Source: Gammaproteobacteria bacterium (GTDB taxonomy: Bacteria > Pseudomonadota > Gammaproteobacteria > Pseudomonadales > Azotimanducaceae). From it: a stretch of 34,670 nt of DNA. A program made the translations under genes and the position numbers. Positions 8,375 through 16,736 of this stretch are shown here, one piece after another (position 1 is the stretch's first letter; every line of letters starts with the position of its first letter). The notes beneath the pieces were generated by a model, which worked only from the letters and a program-made list of their open reading frames with translations, was not told the origin of the DNA and ran no database searches. The stretch is taken from positions 1-34,670 of the forward strand of contig JAFIFJ010000136.1 of NCBI GenBank assembly GCA_020832085.1, read 5' to 3'.

Positions 8375-9165
8375 TACTCTGCTCCGGCGGTGGCGTCACC
8401 TGACCGCGGAGGCAGGGGCGCAGCATCGGTTTTGCTGACATCCACCACCATCAGGTCGCGGAGAATGTTGCGACCGATCAGCACCGGAAACTCCAGGGCA
8501 CTGCGGTCGGCCAGCGTGAATTCAGCCGTCTGGCTGCTGTTGCCCAGGGTCACGCGCAGCTCGACCACGGCTCTCGTGGAGGGATCTTCAGCTCCCGCCT
8601 GGACGATGCGCACACGCCGGGAGCGTGGGCGCTCCAGCACCACCGGCTCGCCCGTCTCGGGATCCTGGATCGTGAAGCGGACCCAGTTGTCCCCGTCCCT
8701 CTGGAACCGCCGGACATTCTCCGCGTGCAGTGACGACGTCACAGCTCCGGTGTCGATGCGCGCCCGCAGTTCCATGCCCAGGTTGTCGAAGCGGACGTTT
8801 TCGATCTCGCCCACCACCAGCTTGTCGCCGGCAAACAGCATGTCACTGCTCGCTTCCACTGCAATGACAGAAGCGGCGCCCTCGAATTCCGGGCAGTCCC
8901 GTGGCGCGAGTTCCTCACGCATGTCGGCCAGTTGCATCCACAGGGCGTCGAGCTGATCCATCACCGCAGGCTCATATCCCGTCTGCCCCTGGATGGCCTC
9001 GAGTTGCACGGATTGCGCGTCAACACGCGCGAGCAACGCCTGCTGCAGCGCCACACACTCATCGAAGCGCGAAAGGTCGGCTTCATCGATCAGCAGATTG
9101 GCGTGCTGGCATCCTGCGAGCAGCAGGACGACGAATACTGCGACCAGCTTTCCCACAAACAACAC
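8374..9165 (-). CDS. retropepsin-like aspartic protease lipoprotein (RimB-type)
   Basis: This 263-residue protein belongs to the family often labelled ATP-dependent zinc protease, although its visible signature is that of a retropepsin. The N-terminus is a lipoprotein signal with lipobox LLAGC (Cys at about residue 19), so it should be anchored in the envelope facing the periplasm. A helical region follows (about 30-100). The protease domain (about 115-250) has the catalytic triad RARIDTGAVTSSLHA with D138-T139-G140-A141, and the late FPVLIGRNILRDLMVVDVSKT flap/strand typical of retropepsins. Retropepsins act as dimers, so one DTG per chain is expected. GTG at 9165 follows GGAGAGAG. It sits 33 bases after the P-type ATPase and overlaps the transglutaminase-like gene by one base. 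Substrate unknown. Confidence 0.85.
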   Translation of the reverse strand: MLFVGKLVAVFVVLLLAGCQHANLLIDEADLSRFDECVALQQALLARVDAQSVQLEAIQGQTGYEPAVMDQLDALWMQLADMREELAPRDCPEFEGAASVIAVEASSDMLFAGDKLVVGEIENVRFDNLGMELRARIDTGAVTSSLHAENVRRFQRDGDNWVRFTIQDPETGEPVVLERPRSRRVRIVQAGAEDPSTRAVVELRVTLGNSSQTAEFTLADRSALEFPVLIGRNILRDLMVVDVSKTDAAPLPPRSGDATAGAE

Positions 9166-9198
9166 CTTCGTCTCTCTCCAAGGCGGCGATTGTAGCGA

Positions 9199-11952
9199 TT
9201 ATCCCGCGCCAGCACCCGCCGCAACCGGCCCCCGCAGGCCCTCCCCTCTTCGGCGCAGGATCCACTTCTCCATTTCCACCGCCAGCAGCACCGCCACGCC
9301 GAAGGCCAGAATGGCCAGCCAGCTGAGCACATCCAGCCCCGCCGTTCCGAACAGGCGCTGCAGCCAGGGCAGATGAGTGAACGCCACCTGCAGCAGCAGC
9401 AGGATACCCACCGCAATCCAGACCGCCCGACTTCCGAACAGTCCCTTGCGGTTCAGGACCGGAGCCAGAACATAGCGGCTGTTGAACAGGTAGAACAGCG
9501 TTCCGGCCACCAGCGTGTTGACCGCCGCCGTGCGGGCCTGCTCGAGGCTTGCGCCCGCCTGTTCGAGCCAGAGAAAGTGTCCGAAGGTACCCGCCAGCAG
9601 CAACGTGGACACGAACACCACGCGCCAGAGCAGCAGGCCGTTGAGTAGGGGCGCGGCCGGCGATCGGGGCGGCCGTGTCATTAACCCGGGTTCGGCGGGC
9701 TCGAATGCCAGCGCCAGGGCCAGGGTCACCGCCACCACCATGTTCACCCAGAGGACCTGTACCGGCGTCAGCGGCAGCGCCATGCCGAGCATGACCGCCG
9801 CGAATACCGTCAGTGCCTGTCCGCCATTGGTGGGCAGAATGAACAGGATCGCCTTGGTGAGGTTGTCGTAGACCGTCCGCCCCTCCTCCACGGCATGGAC
9901 GATGGAGGCGAAATTGTCGTCAGCCAGCACCATTTCCGAGGCTTCGCGCGCGGCCGCCGTGCCCTTGCGGCCCATGGCTATGCCGACATCGGCCCGCTTC
10001 AGCGCCGGGGCATCGTTGACACCATCCCCGGTCATGGCCACGACCTGCCCCTGGGCCTGCAGGGCCTTGACCAGGCGCAGCTTGTGCTCGGGACTGGCCC
10101 GGGCAAACACCTCGATCCCCATCACCCGCGCCTCAAGATCGGTGTCAGCGAGCCCCTCGATTTCATGGCCCGTGAGCACATCGGCGGAGGGTGCCATCCC
10201 CAGCGCATCGGCAATCACCCGCGCCGTGGTGCCATGGTCGCCGGTGATCATCTTCACTGCGATGCCGGCCTCACGGCAGCTGGCGACGGCTGTGATCGCT
10301 TCCTCCCGGGGCGGATCGAGGATGCCGAACAGGCCCAGCAGCACCATGCCGCTGTCCAGATCCCCGCGATCGAGGGTCTCCCCCGCCGCTCCCAGCGGCT
10401 TCTGAGCCGCGGCGAGTACGCGTTGTCCACGCTCGGCCAGAGCCTCGATGCGCTGTTTCCAGAACTCTGGATCCAAGGGGGCCTCACCCTCCTCCGTCAA
10501 CTGGCGATCGCAACGCTCGAGTACCTGCTCCGGAGCGCCCTTGAGGAGGACCAGACCGGCACCGTCGCCGACATCGTGCAGCGTCGCCATGTAGCGGTAG
10601 TCCGTGTCGAAGGGCAGCAGCGCCGTCCTCGGCATGGCCTCGAGGAGCGGCTTCCGGTCGTGATCGCCCTTACGGGCCACCACCAGCAGCGCCCCCTCGG
10701 TGGGATCACCATCGATACGCCAGGCAGGCGACTCTGCACCCTCGGGTGGGTGCAGCTCCGCTTCGTTGCACAGCGCAGCTACCCGCAGCAGCTTGGCGAG
10801 CACAGGCTGCTGCTCCACGTCCACCACCTCGCCTGCCAGACTGATGTCACCTTCAGGCGCATAACCGACACCGGCCACGGTGAAGTCCGACCCCGCCGTC
10901 TCGATGCTCTGCACGGTCATCTCGTTGCGGGTCAGCGTGCCGGTCTTGTCGGAGCAGATCACCGTCACCGAGCCGAGGGTTTCCACCGCCGGCAGACGGC
11001 GGATGATGGCGTGCCGGCGCGCCATGCGCTGCACCCCAATGGCCAGGGTGATGGTCATGATGGCCGGCAGCCCTTCGGGAATGGCCGCAACAGCCAAACT
11101 GACGGCAGCCAGAAAAATCTCGGCCAGCGGCTGCTCGGCGATGAAGAACCCGAAACCGAAAGTAAGCAGCGCCAGCGCGACGATGGCGACGCTCAGCCAG
11201 CGCCCGAACTCGGCCACCTGCCGCAGCAGCGGCGTCATCAGCGTCTCGACGTCCTTGAGCATGGCGCTGACGCGCCCGATCTCCGTGCTGGCGCCGGTGG
11301 CGACGACGAAACCCTGCCCCTGCCCGTAAGCCACAAGCGTGCCCGAGTAGGCCATGCCCGAGCGATCCCCCAGATCTGCTTCCGCATCCACGGCAGCTAC
11401 CGACTTCTCAGAGGCCATGGACTCGCCGGTCAGCAATGCCTCGTCGATGCGCAGGTTGTGACAGGCCGTCATCCGCAGATCTGCGGGCACCTTGTCACCT
11501 GCCTCCACGATCACAAGATCCCCCGCCACCAGTTCCTCGGCGGGTATCCGCTGCCGCGCACCGTCACGCAGGACCCTCGCATCGGGCGCAAGCAGGTCGC
11601 GGATGGCAGCGAGGGCCTGCTCGGCCTTGCCCTCCTGGACGAAGCCGATCAGTGCATTGATGAGCACCACACCGAGAATGACGGCGGTGTCGATGCCGTG
11701 CCCAAGCAGCGCCGTCCCCAGAGCGGCCAGCAGGAGGATATAGATGAGCACGTTGTGGAACTGGGCAGCAAGGCGCTCGAAGGTGCTCCGGCGCCGCGGT
11801 GGCGGCAGGCGGTTGGGACCATCGCGCAGGAGCCGTTCAGCCGCGGCAGCGTCGCTCAAGCCCTGCTCTCCGGTGGCCAGCTGTTGCGCCACCTCGGACA
11901 CGTCCATGGCATGCCAGGGCGTCCGCCCCACTTCACGTTCTGACTGACTCAA
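9199..11952 (-). CDS. P2-type cation-transporting ATPase, substrate unassigned
   Basis: A 917-residue P-type pump of the Ca2+/Na+,K+/H+ (P2/P3) branch. Domains in order: N-terminal cation-ATPase segment (about 10-80), actuator with TGES (LLTGES, about 175), M4 motif AAIPEGLPA, phosphorylation site CSDKTGTLT with D335, nucleotide-binding domain, MITGDHG and TGDGVNDAPAL hinge motifs, then six C-terminal helices. The catalytic machinery looks intact. Transport residues are odd: M6 reads LWVNMVVAVTLALAL, so V740-A741 replace the Thr-Asp that ligate Ca2+ in SERCA, and M5 reads NGGQ where SERCA has Glu. The M4 Glu remains. Ca2+ is therefore unlikely and the ion is unknown. TTG at 11952 follows GAGGTGAG. 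It leads a same-strand cluster with the retropepsin gene 33 bases downstream. Confidence 0.9.
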   Translation of the reverse strand: MSQSEREVGRTPWHAMDVSEVAQQLATGEQGLSDAAAAERLLRDGPNRLPPPRRRSTFERLAAQFHNVLIYILLLAALGTALLGHGIDTAVILGVVLINALIGFVQEGKAEQALAAIRDLLAPDARVLRDGARQRIPAEELVAGDLVIVEAGDKVPADLRMTACHNLRIDEALLTGESMASEKSVAAVDAEADLGDRSGMAYSGTLVAYGQGQGFVVATGASTEIGRVSAMLKDVETLMTPLLRQVAEFGRWLSVAIVALALLTFGFGFFIAEQPLAEIFLAAVSLAVAAIPEGLPAIMTITLAIGVQRMARRHAIIRRLPAVETLGSVTVICSDKTGTLTRNEMTVQSIETAGSDFTVAGVGYAPEGDISLAGEVVDVEQQPVLAKLLRVAALCNEAELHPPEGAESPAWRIDGDPTEGALLVVARKGDHDRKPLLEAMPRTALLPFDTDYRYMATLHDVGDGAGLVLLKGAPEQVLERCDRQLTEEGEAPLDPEFWKQRIEALAERGQRVLAAAQKPLGAAGETLDRGDLDSGMVLLGLFGILDPPREEAITAVASCREAGIAVKMITGDHGTTARVIADALGMAPSADVLTGHEIEGLADTDLEARVMGIEVFARASPEHKLRLVKALQAQGQVVAMTGDGVNDAPALKRADVGIAMGRKGTAAAREASEMVLADDNFASIVHAVEEGRTVYDNLTKAILFILPTNGGQALTVFAAVMLGMALPLTPVQVLWVNMVVAVTLALALAFEPAEPGLMTRPPRSPAAPLLNGLLLWRVVFVSTLLLAGTFGHFLWLEQAGASLEQARTAAVNTLVAGTLFYLFNSRYVLAPVLNRKGLFGSRAVWIAVGILLLLQVAFTHLPWLQRLFGTAGLDVLSWLAILAFGVAVLLAVEMEKWILRRRGEGLRGPVAAGAGAG

Positions 11953-12116
11953 CGACTCACCTCACCCATGCCGTTCAGGCCGCTGCGACCTGATCACCAT
12001 CATTCCAGTTCATTTTCGCCCGCACCGCAAACGACGGCGCCAGGCTGCTCCCGATCCGAGCCTGTCCAGCCACAGCAGCACGTCATCGCCGTACGTCATG
12101 GCTGCACGTCACGGCA

Positions 12117-12145
12117 GTTTCAACAAATCATCACGCGCCTGTAAC
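12117..12145 (+). promoter_or_regulatory. candidate PhoB box before phoB
   Basis: Three 7-base half-sites with an 11-base period can be read: GTTTCAA (12117), TCATCAC (12128) and CTGTAAC (12139), compared with the CTGTCAT/C consensus. The last is the best match and the first is weak. Position 55-85 bases before the phoB ATG suits autoregulation. The rest of 11953-12200 shows no gene. Confidence 0.4.
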
Positions 12146-12200
12146 ATAGATGACGTCTAATCGCTGCCGTCCAGAGAGCCCAAGGCAAGTTGGAGCACCC

Positions 12201-12914
12201 ATGAGCGGCAACCGCATTCTGCTGGTGGAAGACGAAGCCGATATACGCGAAATGCTCAGTTTCGCTCTCGAGCGCGCCGGCTACAGCGTCATCGAATGCG
12301 CCGACGCCGAAGAAGCCATCCGCCGCCTGGAAGGCCCGCTGCCGGAACTGGTCGTCATCGACTGGATGCTGCCGAACATGAGCGGTCTCGATCTGGCCCG
12401 TCGCCTCAGGCAGGATCCCCTGACCTCTGAACTGCCGCTGATCATGCTGACGGCAAAGGGCGAGGAAGCGGACAAACTGCGCAGTTACGAAGCCGGGATC
12501 GACGACTACGTCACCAAGCCCTTCTCGCCGCGGGAACTCGTCGCCCGCATTCGCGCCATTCTGCGCCGCAGCGGCGCACCCGACAGCGGCCAGATCCAGT
12601 ACGGCAAGCTGGTGCTGGATATTCAGAGTCACCGCCTCACCATCGACGGCGATCCTACCCACATTGGCCCCACTGAATTCAGGCTGCTGGAGTTCCTGAT
12701 GCGGCATCCGGAACGGGCCTTCGATCGTGAACATCTGCTCGACCGGGTGTGGGGCCGCTCGGTCTACGTGGAGGAACGGACCGTGGATGTCCACATCCTT
12801 CGCCTGCGCAAGATCCTGCAGCCCCACGGCCTCGCCGACTGGGTGGAGACCGTGCGTGGCGTCGGTTACCGCTTCTCGCCGAGGGTCGAGGCCCGTCAGC
12901 ACGAGGCGCCATGA
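12201..12914 (+). CDS. phoB: phosphate regulon response regulator PhoB
   Basis: This 237-residue OmpR/PhoB-type transcription factor is phosphorylated by PhoR under phosphate limitation and binds Pho boxes. The receiver domain (about 3-120) has the acidic pair in LVEDEAD, phospho-acceptor D54 in VVIDWMLPNMSG, the switch Thr in IMLTAKGEE and Lys in YVTKPFSP. The winged-helix DNA-binding domain (about 135-232) shows IGPTEFRLLEFLMRHPERAFDREHLLDRVWG and the recognition-helix region VYVEERTVDVHILRLRK, ending VRGVGYRFSP, all PhoB-like. ATG at 12201 is chosen over an upstream in-frame ATG at 12150 because GGAG precedes it and PhoB proteins start near this point. The stop overlaps the phoR start (ATGA). 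A weak Pho box lies upstream. Confidence 0.95.
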   Translation: MSGNRILLVEDEADIREMLSFALERAGYSVIECADAEEAIRRLEGPLPELVVIDWMLPNMSGLDLARRLRQDPLTSELPLIMLTAKGEEADKLRSYEAGIDDYVTKPFSPRELVARIRAILRRSGAPDSGQIQYGKLVLDIQSHRLTIDGDPTHIGPTEFRLLEFLMRHPERAFDREHLLDRVWGRSVYVEERTVDVHILRLRKILQPHGLADWVETVRGVGYRFSPRVEARQHEAP

Positions 12915-14212
12915 GGAGCTGGGCCGCCGAGGCATCCTGGTTTGCCATTGCCCTCCTCTCAGGACTCATCCTCGGCAGCCTGTTCGACTGGTTCACCATG
13001 GGGCTGCTGTTGGGCGTCACTCCCTGGCTGGTATGGCGGGTGCGCGACCTGCGCCGCTACGACGCCTGGATGAACCATTCGCTGGGGCGCCCACCGCCTC
13101 TGCACGGTGTTCCTGAAGACCTCGCCTATCGGCTGTGGCGGCTGCGCCGGGAGTCCCGCAATCGTCTTGGGCGCCTCACCCGCGCCCTGCGCGAACTGCA
13201 GCAGGCCACCGAGGCCCTGCCCGATGCAGCCGTCCTGCTGGAAGGTCACGATACCATCGCTTGGTTCAACCCGGCCGGTGCCGAACTCCTCGGCCTGCAG
13301 CAGCGAGACGTCGGCCGGGCCCTGTCCGGGCTGATGCGGACTCCGGATCTAATCCACGTGCTCCACCATGCGGAACTCGAAGGTGCGATCGAGCTGCCTT
13401 CACCCCTGGCCGACGGCCGGACGCTGGACGTGCGCGTCATCGTGCTGGTCAACGCCCGCCGTCTGCTGCTGGCCCGGGACATCACGCAGGTGGTGAAACT
13501 GCGCACCATGCGCCAGGACTTCATCGCCAATGTCTCCCACGAACTGCGCACGCCTCTGACCGTCATCCTCGGCTACCTCGAAGCCCTGGAGGAGGACACC
13601 GACGTCGAGGTCATGCGCCGGACTCTGGACCGCATGCAGCGGCCGGCAGCGCGCATGAAAACCCTGGTGGAGGATCTGCTGCTGCTGTCACGACTGGACA
13701 GTACGGCGCCCGGAGGACGGGACAAGGGCAGCACCGTCAACGTCGCGGCCATGCTTCGCCGCATCATCACCGAAGTGAAACCGCTGGCCAGCGACAACCA
13801 CGAACTGGCCATCGACGTGGACGATTTCCTGCGGCTGCATGGCAACGAGCGCGAGTTGCAGAGCGCCTTCACCAATCTGGTGGTCAACGCCATTCGCTAC
13901 AGTCCCGACGGCGGCGAAATCCGGGTCAGCTGGCAGGGCCATGAAGAAGGGGTGCGCTTTGCCGTCACGGACCAGGGCATGGGTATCGCCCCGGAGCACA
14001 TTCCCCGACTGACGGAACGGTTCTACCGGGTCGACGTCGGCCGCTCCCGCGATGCCGGTGGCACCGGCCTGGGGCTGGCCATCGTCAAGCACGTCCTGCG
14101 CCGCCATGACAGCGAGCTCAAGGTGGAGAGTACCGTAGGCGCGGGATCCACGTTCTCCTGCACCTTCCCGGCTCACCGCATACGCAGGGTGCAGCCTCCG
14201 GCCAGCGCCTGA
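12911..14212 (+). CDS. phoR: phosphate regulon sensor histidine kinase PhoR
   Basis: The 433-residue kinase phosphorylates PhoB when phosphate is scarce, in response to the Pst-PhoU complex rather than a periplasmic sensor. The N-terminus holds two short membrane helices (about 8-43) with almost no periplasmic loop, as in E. coli PhoR. A PAS domain follows (about 95-190; ALPDAAVLLEGHDTIAWFNPAG). The HisKA domain has RQDFIANVSHELRTPLTVILG with phospho-acceptor H210. The ATPase domain shows N box NLVVNAIRYSPDGG, G1 VTDQGMGIAPEH, F box LTERFYRVD and G2 GTGLGLAIVKHVL. ATG at 12911 overlaps the phoB stop by 4 bases, indicating translational coupling. Confidence 0.95.
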   Translation: MRSWAAEASWFAIALLSGLILGSLFDWFTMGLLLGVTPWLVWRVRDLRRYDAWMNHSLGRPPPLHGVPEDLAYRLWRLRRESRNRLGRLTRALRELQQATEALPDAAVLLEGHDTIAWFNPAGAELLGLQQRDVGRALSGLMRTPDLIHVLHHAELEGAIELPSPLADGRTLDVRVIVLVNARRLLLARDITQVVKLRTMRQDFIANVSHELRTPLTVILGYLEALEEDTDVEVMRRTLDRMQRPAARMKTLVEDLLLLSRLDSTAPGGRDKGSTVNVAAMLRRIITEVKPLASDNHELAIDVDDFLRLHGNERELQSAFTNLVVNAIRYSPDGGEIRVSWQGHEEGVRFAVTDQGMGIAPEHIPRLTERFYRVDVGRSRDAGGTGLGLAIVKHVLRRHDSELKVESTVGAGSTFSCTFPAHRIRRVQPPASA

Positions 14213-14287
14213 CCACCTAAACTCCCGAGCAGAGACGGCGCAGCAGCGCTACACTGGGGCTCGCCATCAAGCAGCGACAGGAAGGCC

Positions 14288-15001
14288 ATGCGCGAGCACA
14301 TCTCCGGTCAGTACGACAACGAACTCGGAACCATCCGCGCCCATCTCACGGAGATGGCTGGCCTCGTCGAGCGGCAGCTCGAACATGCCGGTACGGCCCT
14401 GCTGCAGCAGGCTCCGGAACATGCCGAAGAGGTGATCCGCATCGATGCGGACGTCAATCGTCTGGAAGTCGTCATCGATGATCTCTGCAGTCACATCATC
14501 GTCCGCCGCCAGCCTACGGCCAGCGACCTGCGCTTCATCATGGTGACGCTGAAGGCCATCACCGATCTCGAACGCATCGGCGACGAATGCTCGCGGATCG
14601 CCAAGATGGCCACCGATCTGGCCAGCCGGGAGCGGGTCAGGGAGCGTTTCACCGAGTTCGACGACATGACCAGCGGCGTCACCGGCATGCTCCGGGATGC
14701 CCTCCATGCCTTCTTCCGCGTCGATACCGAATCCGCTGCCGACGTGATTGCCAGGGACAAGGCCGTGGATCGCAGCTACAAAGCGGTGATAGCCCGCCTC
14801 ATACCGAAGATGGAGCAGGAGCCGGAGGCCCTCCGCGCCCTGCTGGATCTGGTGTGGTGTGCACGCTCTCTGGAGCGCATCGGGGATCATGCGAAGAACA
14901 TTGCCGAGTACGTGATCTACCTAGGCCACGGTCAGGACATCCGCCACCAGCCCCTCGAGACCAAGCAGCGGGAAGCCCAGAACGAAAACCGCTCATCCTG
15001 A
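14288..15001 (+). CDS. phoU: PhoU phosphate signalling protein, first copy
   Basis: This 237-residue all-helical protein links the Pst transporter to PhoR and represses the Pho response in high phosphate. Two three-helix PhoU repeats are visible, each with the metal-cluster E/D-containing motif: TDLERIGDECSRIAKMA (about 97-113) and ARSLERIGDHAKNIAEYVIYL (about 196-216). AGGAAGG precedes ATG 14288. It lies 75 bp after phoR on the same strand, so may be co-transcribed or use its own promoter (a TACACT -10-like hexamer lies at about 14251). A second PhoU gene runs toward it from the other strand, 35 bp away. Confidence 0.93.
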   Translation: MREHISGQYDNELGTIRAHLTEMAGLVERQLEHAGTALLQQAPEHAEEVIRIDADVNRLEVVIDDLCSHIIVRRQPTASDLRFIMVTLKAITDLERIGDECSRIAKMATDLASRERVRERFTEFDDMTSGVTGMLRDALHAFFRVDTESAADVIARDKAVDRSYKAVIARLIPKMEQEPEALRALLDLVWCARSLERIGDHAKNIAEYVIYLGHGQDIRHQPLETKQREAQNENRSS

Positions 15002-15036
15002 CCTGAGCAAGAAGTCTCCCGCAGCAGCAACCTCGA

Positions 15037-15765
15037 TCAGCGCTCAGCGCGATCCTCGGCCTTGCGAGCCGCTTCCGCCACCTCTTCCAACGGCGCGTGA
15101 CGGACATCTTCGCCACCCAGAAGGTAGATCAGATACTCGCAGATGTTGCAGGCATGGTCGCCGATGCGCTCCAGCGCCCGCGCCGCCCAGACCAGATCGA
15201 GGGCATCGGCCGGGTCTTCCGCCATGCTGGGCAGACCTGCCTGAATCAGAGCCTTGTAGTCAGCGTCGATCTCAGCATCGAGGCGGCACACCGCCAGCGC
15301 CCGCTTCGCATCGAGGGTCGCCAGTGAGGCGAGGGTCTCGTCCAGCATGCCCAGAACCCGCTCACCGAGCCTGCGCAGCCCTTCCGCCTGCGGCGGGACA
15401 CCCTGGCTCTGGTCCGTCCTCCGTATGGCCATGCGCGCCATCTTCTGGGCTTCGTCCCCCATGCGCTCGAAATCGGTGATGGTCTTGATCACCGAAATGA
15501 CGAGTCGCAGATCGCTGGCTGCCGGCTGACGACGGGCCAGAATGCCCTGGGCCTCATCATCGATACTGCGCTCGAATTCATCGATGCGGTCGTCTGCTGC
15601 GTCGAGTTCCAGCCCCCGCGCCCGGTCGCCTTCGAGCACCGCCGCCAGACTGCCGGCCAGCTGATCACGGGCCAACTGGCCCATGACCAGCATGTCGTTG
15701 CGAACCTGCTCCAATTCCTCGTTGTACTGCCGGGAGATGTGCTGATCGAAGTGAAGCTTGTCCAT
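15037..15765 (-). CDS. phoU: PhoU phosphate signalling protein, second copy
   Basis: A second PhoU of 242 residues, clearly diverged from the first (for example HFDQHISRQYNEELEQVRNDM against REHISGQYDNELGTIRAH) but with the same two repeats and motifs: TDFERMGDEAQKMARMA (about 103-119) and ARALERIGDHACNICEYLIYLLGG (about 199-222). It is the last gene of the pstS-pstC-pstA-pstB series, the classical phoU position, 65 bp after pstB; a 12-bp direct repeat fills that gap. AAGGA precedes ATG 15765. It is convergent with the first phoU. Which copy governs PhoR cannot be told from sequence; gene order favours this one for the Pst complex, the other for phoBR (inference). Confidence 0.93.
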   Translation of the reverse strand: MDKLHFDQHISRQYNEELEQVRNDMLVMGQLARDQLAGSLAAVLEGDRARGLELDAADDRIDEFERSIDDEAQGILARRQPAASDLRLVISVIKTITDFERMGDEAQKMARMAIRRTDQSQGVPPQAEGLRRLGERVLGMLDETLASLATLDAKRALAVCRLDAEIDADYKALIQAGLPSMAEDPADALDLVWAARALERIGDHACNICEYLIYLLGGEDVRHAPLEEVAEAARKAEDRAER

Positions 15766-15779
15766 CGCACCGCGTCCTT

Positions 15780-15823
15780 GAAAGATTCCGGGAAAGATTC
15801 CGGGAAAGGTTCCGGGAAAGGGT
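15780..15823. repeat. 12-bp tandem repeat between pstB and phoU
   Basis: GAAAGATTCCGG is repeated at 15780, 15792 and 15804 (third copy with one change) and partly at 15816. It fills most of the 65-bp pstB-phoU gap, just upstream of the phoU ribosome-binding site. Copy number could vary by slippage and alter spacing or mRNA structure. No coding role. Confidence 0.9.
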
Positions 15824-15830
15824 CAGCAGA

Positions 15831-16670
15831 TCAGCCGTAGCGGCCGGTGATGTAGTCTTCCGTGGCCTGCTGCTTGGGATTGGTGAAGATCGTCACCGTG
15901 TCGTCGTACTCCACCAGCTCACCGAGGTAGAGGTAGGCCGTAAAGTCGGACACCCGCGCCGCCTGCTGCATGTTGTGGGTGACGATGACGATGGTGAACT
16001 CCTCCTTGAGTTCGAAGATCAGCTCCTCGATCTTGGCGGTGGAGATGGGATCCAGCGCGGAGGCGGGCTCGTCGAGCAGGATCACCTCGGGCTCGATGGC
16101 GATGGCCCGGGCGATGACCAGACGCTGCTGCTGACCACCGGAGAGGCTGAAGGCGTTGGCGTCGAGCCGGTCCTTGACCTCGTCCCACAGGGCGGCACGG
16201 CGCAGGGACTTCTCCACCACTTCGTCGAGCACCCTGCGATCCTTCACGCCCTGGATGCGCAGACCGTAGGCCACGTTCTCGTAGATGCTCTTCGGGAAGG
16301 GGTTCGGCTTCTGGAACACCATACCCACCTTGCGGCGCAGCTCGGCCACGTCGATGGTCGGGGCATAGATGTTCTGACCGTCGAGGCGGATTTCACCCTC
16401 GATGCGGCAGGTGTCGATGAGGTCGTTCATGCGATTGCAGCAGCGCAGCAGCGTGGACTTGCCACAGCCGGACGGGCCGATGAAGGCGGTCACCCGCTTC
16501 TCGGGGATGGTCAGGCTGATGCTCTTCAGTGCCTGTGTGCTGCCGTAGAACAGGTTCAACTTGTCCACCTCGATGCACGGCTTCTGGCGGCTGAGCTTCA
16601 GCCGCTCGCCGCCCGAGTCGGGCAGCGCGCCGCTCATGCCGTGGGTGATGGGTTCGTTGCGTTCCGTCAT
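15831..16670 (-). CDS. pstB: phosphate ABC transporter ATP-binding protein PstB
   Basis: This 279-residue ATPase powers phosphate uptake through PstCA. Motifs: Walker [10 protein letters not shown] (about 70-78), Q-loop [23 protein letters not shown] signature LSGGQQQR, Walker [14 protein letters not shown] with the catalytic Glu, and the switch His in [13 protein letters not shown]. The NPFP and NRMNDLI segments are PstB-specific. There is an N-terminal extension of about 30 residues before [12 protein letters not shown]; an internal Met (residue 12) could be the true start. It follows pstA by 66 bp and precedes phoU. Cytoplasmic, bound to the membrane subunits. Confidence 0.95.
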   Translation of the reverse strand: MTERNEPITHGMSGALPDSGGERLKLSRQKPCIEVDKLNLFYGSTQALKSISLTIPEKRVTAFIGPSGCGKSTLLRCCNRMNDLIDTCRIEGEIRLDGQNIYAPTIDVAELRRKVGMVFQKPNPFPKSIYENVAYGLRIQGVKDRRVLDEVVEKSLRRAALWDEVKDRLDANAFSLSGGQQQRLVIARAIAIEPEVILLDEPASALDPISTAKIEELIFELKEEFTIVIVTHNMQQAARVSDFTAYLYLGELVEYDDTVTIFTNPKQQATEDYITGRYG

Positions 16671-16736
16671 GGTCTCGATCCGTCAGCAGGTTCTGGTGGA
16701 GGTACGGGCAACGGGGAATCCGGCCACGCCCACGCC

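Noticed and set aside
9895..11943. 682-codon open frame antisense to the P-type ATPase
   Set aside because: Mirror of GC-rich codon bias; product is His/Gln/Arg-rich without family motifs, and the sense strand has an intact pump.
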